NCBI RefSeq assembly: GCF_036860675.1
Contig: NZ_JAYKGK010000003.1
Coordinates: 248,001-312,000, forward strand
Origin: Rosettibacter primus
GTDB lineage: Bacteria > Bacteroidota > Ignavibacteria > Ignavibacteriales > Melioribacteraceae
Direction of reading: 5' to 3'
Length of the DNA stretch: 64,000 nt
Position numbers and translations under genes: made by a program
Shown here: one piece after another, positions 60,106 through 64,000 of the stretch
Numbering within the stretch: position 1 is the stretch's first letter
Layout: each line of letters begins with the position of its first letter
The notes under the pieces: model-generated
Told to the model about the DNA's origin: nothing
Databases searched by the model: none
What the model saw: the letters and a program-made list of their open reading frames with translations, nothing else

Positions 60106-61115
60106 TAGACAACTTTGTAGTAACTTTTATTTTCAAAAAATGAGATTATGTTTTCATAAGTTGTTTGTAGAATTCTTTCGATAGCTTCGTGAGAGTCGAA
60201 TGCCATGTGAGGTGTTATTATTACATTTTCTCTTCTTAACAATAAATTTCTTTTTAATAATGCTTCGATATTTTCTTTAGATACATTTTTGGTAAGCATT
60301 TGGTTTTCTTCTTTTAATAATTCCTCTCCTTCAAAAACATCCAATCCTGCCCCTCCAAATATTCCTTTATCAATTGCATAATAAAGTGCTGTCGGTTCTA
60401 TAATTCCGCTACGAGCTGTATTAATAAACAATGCACCTTTTTTAACTTTATCAATGTTTTTCATATTAATCAAATGATGAGTACTATCATTATACGGGCA
60501 GTGAAGTGTAATAATATCAGACGAACCAAGTAGTTCATCCAAAGATACATACTTAAAATCCAGCAGTTCTTCGAGTATATGATTTTTTTTCACATCATAT
60601 GCAACCACATTCATTCCAAAGCCTTTTGCAATTTTCATAACATGAACACCAATGCTTCCTGCTCCAATGACTCCAATTGTTTTTCCACGCAAATCAAATC
60701 CTCTTAATCCATCCAGTGAAAAATTACTTTGCTGTGAACGTATGTAAGCTTTATGCAAATTCCTTGATAATGCAAGTATTAATGCAAACGTATGCTCGGC
60801 TACAGTATTCTCACCATAATAAGGCACATTACATACAGAAATATTTTTCTTTTTTGCATATTCAATATCAATATGATTATAACCTGTACTTCTCGTAGCA
60901 ATTAATTTGAGATTTTTTGCTTTATCAATTATAGATTTTTCTACTTTATCATAAATAAAAACTGACAGAACATCTATATCTTTAAGTACTGATGAATCTA
61001 ATGATAATTCTTCCTTGAAAAAGAATAATTCATATTTACTTTTATCAAATTTTTTGTTCAGGTAATTTTTTTCTTTTGCAGGAATTGAAAAGAAAGCAAT
61101 TTTTATTTTTTTCAT
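60105..61115 (-). CDS. D-2-hydroxyacid dehydrogenase, D-lactate dehydrogenase-like
   Basis: 336 residues from ATG 61115, which has AAAGG 8-9 nt upstream; ATG 61130 overlaps the previous stop. NAD-binding motif GVIGAGSIGVHV, the catalytic Arg in NTARSGIIEP, Glu in DVFEGEE, and His in TPHMAFDS. N-terminal ATRSTGYNHIDIEYA is typical for D-lactate dehydrogenases of the LdhA class. It would reduce pyruvate or a related 2-oxoacid with NADH. It sits inside the ABC exporter operon, sharing or nearly sharing stop/start bases with both neighbours, so it is cotranscribed with them. Confidence 0.88.
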   Translation of the reverse strand: MKKIKIAFFSIPAKEKNYLNKKFDKSKYELFFFKEELSLDSSVLKDIDVLSVFIYDKVEKSIIDKAKNLKLIATRSTGYNHIDIEYAKKKNISVCNVPYYGENTVAEHTFALILALSRNLHKAYIRSQQSNFSLDGLRGFDLRGKTIGVIGAGSIGVHVMKIAKGFGMNVVAYDVKKNHILEELLDFKYVSLDELLGSSDIITLHCPYNDSTHHLINMKNIDKVKKGALFINTARSGIIEPTALYYAIDKGIFGGAGLDVFEGEELLKEENQMLTKNVSKENIEALLKRNLLLRRENVIITPHMAFDSHEAIERILQTTYENIISFFENKSYYKVV

Positions 61116-61129
61116 ACTTCTGCCTTTCA

Positions 61130-62881
61130 TTAATTAATTTCTTTTAGTTCATCCTCGAGAAGTTGTTTGTAATAAAGTTCTGCATAGATACCACCTTTTG
61201 CTATTAGTTCATTATGAGTTCCTTCTTCTGCAATTTTCCCATTATCGAGAACAAAAATTTTATCAGAATCTTTCACAGTAGAAATTCTATGACTAATAAT
61301 GATACTTGTTCTTTCTTTCATAAATTCTTTTAGTCTTTTAAGAATTTCTTCTTCTGTGTGTGTATCCACAGCAGAGAAAGAATCGTCAAGAATCAATATT
61401 TTAGGATTTATTGCCAGAGCTCTGGCAAGTGTAGCTCGTTGTTTTTGCCCGCCAGACAAAGTTATTCCTCTTTCGCCAAGAATTGTATCAAATCCATTAG
61501 GAAAATCTTTTACATCTTTTGTTAATTGAGCGATTTCAGAAACTTCAAAAATTAATTCCCTATCAAAACCATTTAATCCATAAGCAATATTATTTGCAAG
61601 AGTGTCAGAAAATAAAAATGTTTCTTGAGGAACATAACCAATATTTTTTCTTAGGACTTCGAGAGGAATTTCTTTTACATTATATCCATCAATTAAAACT
61701 TCTCCAGATGTAACATCGTACATTCTTGGAATTAAATTAACAAGTGTCGTTTTACCTGTTCCGGTTTTGCCAATAAACGCAACTGTTTCTCCCTGTTTAA
61801 TTTTCAAACTGATGTTATCAAGTATTAAAGGCAGGTATTCATTATATCTAAAAGAAACATTTTTAAATTCAATTTCTCCTTTAATTGATTTTATGTTGTA
61901 ATTAGTATTTGGACCATCAGAAATTTCGTGTGGTTCATTAAAGAATTTCATCAATCGCTTCATGCTTGCTTCTGCCTGTTGAATTATATTTGCAACAAAT
62001 CCAAATGAAATCATTGGCCAAATTAACATTGATAAATAAGCAATAAAAGCAGCTATAACACCAAGCGATGTTTGATTATTCATTACCATTCTGCCACCAA
62101 AAAGAATAACGATAATTGCCGATAATCCAGCAATCATAAAAAATATTGGATGAAATAAAGCTTGGAGTCTTACTAAATCCATTTTTCTGTTTAAATATTC
62201 AAAACTGTGCTTTGTGTATTTTTTTATTTCATAATCTTCTCTAACATAAGATTTAATTACGCGGATTCCAGCAAAATTTTCCTGTGCAAGTGTAGTAAGC
62301 TCAGAAAATTTCTCCTGAATTTTAGTATATCGTTTATGAACTTTCTTCATAACTATATAGACAATAAAAGAAAGCAATGGAAGCGGCATCAAAGCATAAA
62401 GTGTAAGCAAAGGACTAAGTGATATCATAATTGAAATAATCATTACAAACAAAACACCATTATCAATAGAATACATAACCGCTGGCCCCACAAATGAACG
62501 AACTGCATTTATATCATTTGTGGCATGAGCCATAATATTTCCAGTGGAATTATTTTGAAAAAATCTTAAAGGAAGTTTTTGAATATGATTCCAGAAATCC
62601 TGTCTCAGGTCATATTCAATTTTTCGAGATACTACAATTATTGTTTCTCTTATCAAAAATTGAAATACCCCAGAAACAAAAGTAACTCCAACAATCAGCA
62701 ATGCATAATTTATAATTACTTTGGTGCTAATATTCTCTTTTAAGGAATTTATTCCATCCTTAATCAAAATAGGAACATAAACAGAACCAATATTAGAAAG
62801 AATTATGAATAAAATTCCTAATAATAGTGTGTTCTTGTAACGGATGAAATATTTTTTCAGATATAAAAGATTTCTAAACAA
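61130..62881 (-). CDS. ABC exporter half-transporter, degenerate-site subunit
   Basis: 583 residues from TTG 62881 (AAAGGA about 9 bases upstream; no ATG precedes TM1). Membrane domain about 15-310, NBD about 340-580: Walker A GKTGTGKTT, signature LSGGQKQR, Walker B ILILDDSFSAVD, where Asp replaces the catalytic Glu, H-loop ISHRIST. The Asp substitution marks the non-catalytic site of heterodimeric exporters. Partner is the 58315-60105 product; a dehydrogenase gene stands between them. First gene of the operon, 75 bp behind serS. Confidence 0.92.
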   Translation of the reverse strand: MFRNLLYLKKYFIRYKNTLLLGILFIILSNIGSVYVPILIKDGINSLKENISTKVIINYALLIVGVTFVSGVFQFLIRETIIVVSRKIEYDLRQDFWNHIQKLPLRFFQNNSTGNIMAHATNDINAVRSFVGPAVMYSIDNGVLFVMIISIMISLSPLLTLYALMPLPLLSFIVYIVMKKVHKRYTKIQEKFSELTTLAQENFAGIRVIKSYVREDYEIKKYTKHSFEYLNRKMDLVRLQALFHPIFFMIAGLSAIIVILFGGRMVMNNQTSLGVIAAFIAYLSMLIWPMISFGFVANIIQQAEASMKRLMKFFNEPHEISDGPNTNYNIKSIKGEIEFKNVSFRYNEYLPLILDNISLKIKQGETVAFIGKTGTGKTTLVNLIPRMYDVTSGEVLIDGYNVKEIPLEVLRKNIGYVPQETFLFSDTLANNIAYGLNGFDRELIFEVSEIAQLTKDVKDFPNGFDTILGERGITLSGGQKQRATLARALAINPKILILDDSFSAVDTHTEEEILKRLKEFMKERTSIIISHRISTVKDSDKIFVLDNGKIAEEGTHNELIAKGGIYAELYYKQLLEDELKEIN

Positions 62882-62956
62882 GTTTCTGCAATTCCTTTCT
62901 GACTAAAACAAATAGAGTTAAAATAAAATTCAAAATTAGATTAATACTCAGATCTA

Positions 62957-64000
62957 TCAATCAATAATTTCAAATCCAGTATACTTTTGTAAAACTTTTG
63001 GAACGATTACTTTCCCCTCCGGGGTTTGATAATTTTCGAGCAGAGAAACCATTAATCTGCTTGTTGCAAGTCCACTTCCATTTAAAGTGTGAACAAATTC
63101 AAGTTTCTTGGTTTCTTCTCTTCTGAATCTAATATTAGCACGACGTGCCTGAAAAGCTTCGAAGTTACTGCAGGAAGATGCCTCAAGCCATTTATTTTCT
63201 GCTGGCGACCAAGTTTCAATATCATAACATTTTGCAGCCGAAAAACTTAAATCTCCAGTGCACAATAATATCACTCGATAAGGAATTTTTAATACCTGTA
63301 AAATATCTTCTGCATCTTTTACTAAACTTTCAAGTTCATTGTATGAATCTTCTGGTTTAGCAAACTTTACCATTTCAACTTTATTAAATTGGTGAACTCT
63401 CAAAAATCCTTTTGATTCTTTTCCATATGAACCAGCTTCTCTTCTAAAACAGGGTGAATATCCAACATATTTTATTGTTAAATCTTTTTCTTGAAGAATT
63501 TCATCTCGATGAATATTTGTGATAGGTACTTCTGCCGTTGGAATTGGATAGAGTCCATCTTTTTCTATGAAATACATATCTTCTTCTAGTTTTGGTATTT
63601 GTCCTGTTCCTTTCATTGATTCGCGATTTACAAGAACAGGCGGGAATATTTCTTTATAACCGTGATACTGCAGATGATAATCAAGCATAAAATTAATTAA
63701 AGCTCTCTCAAGAGTAGCACCTTTACCTTTATAAAGTGGAAATCCTGAGCCTGATATTTTTGTGCCTCGTTCAAAATCAAGTATGTCAAGTTTTTTTCCA
63801 ATTTCAATATGGTCAAGAACCTTAAAATCATATTCAAAAGAAAAACCTTCGGGTAACCATCGACGAACCTCAACATTATCTTCTGCTGTTTTTCCTACAG
63901 GCACAGAAGAATGAGCAAGATTTGGCGTCCAGCGCAAAATTTCTTCTAACTTTTCTTCTACTTCTTTTAATTGTTTATCAAGTTCTGAAATTTCATCTCC
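62957..64000 (-). CDS. serS: Seryl-tRNA synthetase, C-terminal part (5' end outside the window)
   Basis: The frame is open through 64000; about 347 of the usual ~425 residues are present. The window edge cuts the N-terminal coiled-coil tRNA-binding arm (EVEEKLEEI is still visible). The catalytic domain has TSE-type motif PTAEVPITN, motif 2 FRREAGSYGKESKGFLRVHQF and motif 3 SGLATSRLMVSLLE. It charges tRNA-Ser and tRNA-Sec in the cytoplasm. Confidence 0.96.
   Translation of the reverse strand, partial: GDEISELDKQLKEVEEKLEEILRWTPNLAHSSVPVGKTAEDNVEVRRWLPEGFSFEYDFKVLDHIEIGKKLDILDFERGTKISGSGFPLYKGKGATLERALINFMLDYHLQYHGYKEIFPPVLVNRESMKGTGQIPKLEEDMYFIEKDGLYPIPTAEVPITNIHRDEILQEKDLTIKYVGYSPCFRREAGSYGKESKGFLRVHQFNKVEMVKFAKPEDSYNELESLVKDAEDILQVLKIPYRVILLCTGDLSFSAAKCYDIETWSPAENKWLEASSCSNFEAFQARRANIRFRREETKKLEFVHTLNGSGLATSRLMVSLLENYQTPEGKVIVPKVLQKYTGFEIID

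Noticed and set aside
1..64000. tRNA and rRNA genes
   Set aside because: Read for T-arm-like GTTCGAATCC-type motifs with matching acceptor stems in the intergenic regions; none found, and no rRNA-like stretch is present.

Overview
The window is AT-rich, roughly one third G+C by eye, densely coded on both strands and free of rRNA, tRNA or CRISPR. It looks like a chromosome segment of a free-living member of the Ignavibacteriota/Bacteroidota-Chlorobiota side of the tree. Three secreted proteins end in type IX secretion (T9SS) sorting tails with a YPNPFNP-like start. Several intergenic regions carry the Bacteroidota-type promoter pattern TTTG-N19/20-TAnnTTTG. Many genes lack a strong Shine-Dalgarno sequence. 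Placement in Ignavibacteria is an inference from gene style, not from a marker gene.

Layout. 1-8990: valS 3' end, a serine/threonine dehydratase-racemase, an lrp-glnA pair, divergent pdxB and aspS, and a haem-type sensor kinase. 9004-16758: a Wzi-like outer-membrane protein, a POT-like transporter, an RND pump with its adaptor, and a 37-residue membrane protein recognised only by hand translation. 16970-24549: a TonB-receptor-like barrel, a short palindromic mobile-element-like repeat, a T9SS-secreted SGNH esterase, a SlyD-type FKBP, trmB, a lipoprotein and a pseudouridine synthase. 24651-31857: a PAS histidine kinase, an unknown lipoprotein, an O-methyltransferase, a YitT protein, a T9SS-secreted nuclease/phosphatase, a SCO1 protein and a small cysteine protein. 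32003-40795: nhaA, a four-gene signalling operon (PAS kinase, sigma-54 response regulator, STAS protein, receiver-SpoIIE phosphatase), an MFS carrier, a U32 peptidase and a second STAS protein. 41088-48206: a five-gene operon of repeat lipoprotein, GAF-sigma-54 activator, Ser/Thr kinase with PEGA domains, Kelch T9SS protein and a TPR/DUF5683-like protein. 48347-53091: nadB-nadC-nadA with a YjjX-type NTPase and a PhzF-like protein. 53208-64000: an atypical thioredoxin, ccmB, a PerM/AI-2E protein, glgA, a membrane metallophosphoesterase, an ABC exporter pair split by a D-2-hydroxyacid dehydrogenase, and the 3' part of serS.

The best candidate for an undescribed system is the 41-48 kb operon. 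It joins a eukaryote-like kinase whose glycine-rich loop has no glycine to a sigma-54 activator and surface or secreted proteins, behind a perfect 25-bp palindrome. Second are the partner-switching-like operon at 33-38 kb, which has STAS and phosphatase but no visible anti-sigma kinase, and a heterodimer-type ABC exporter interrupted by a dehydrogenase gene.
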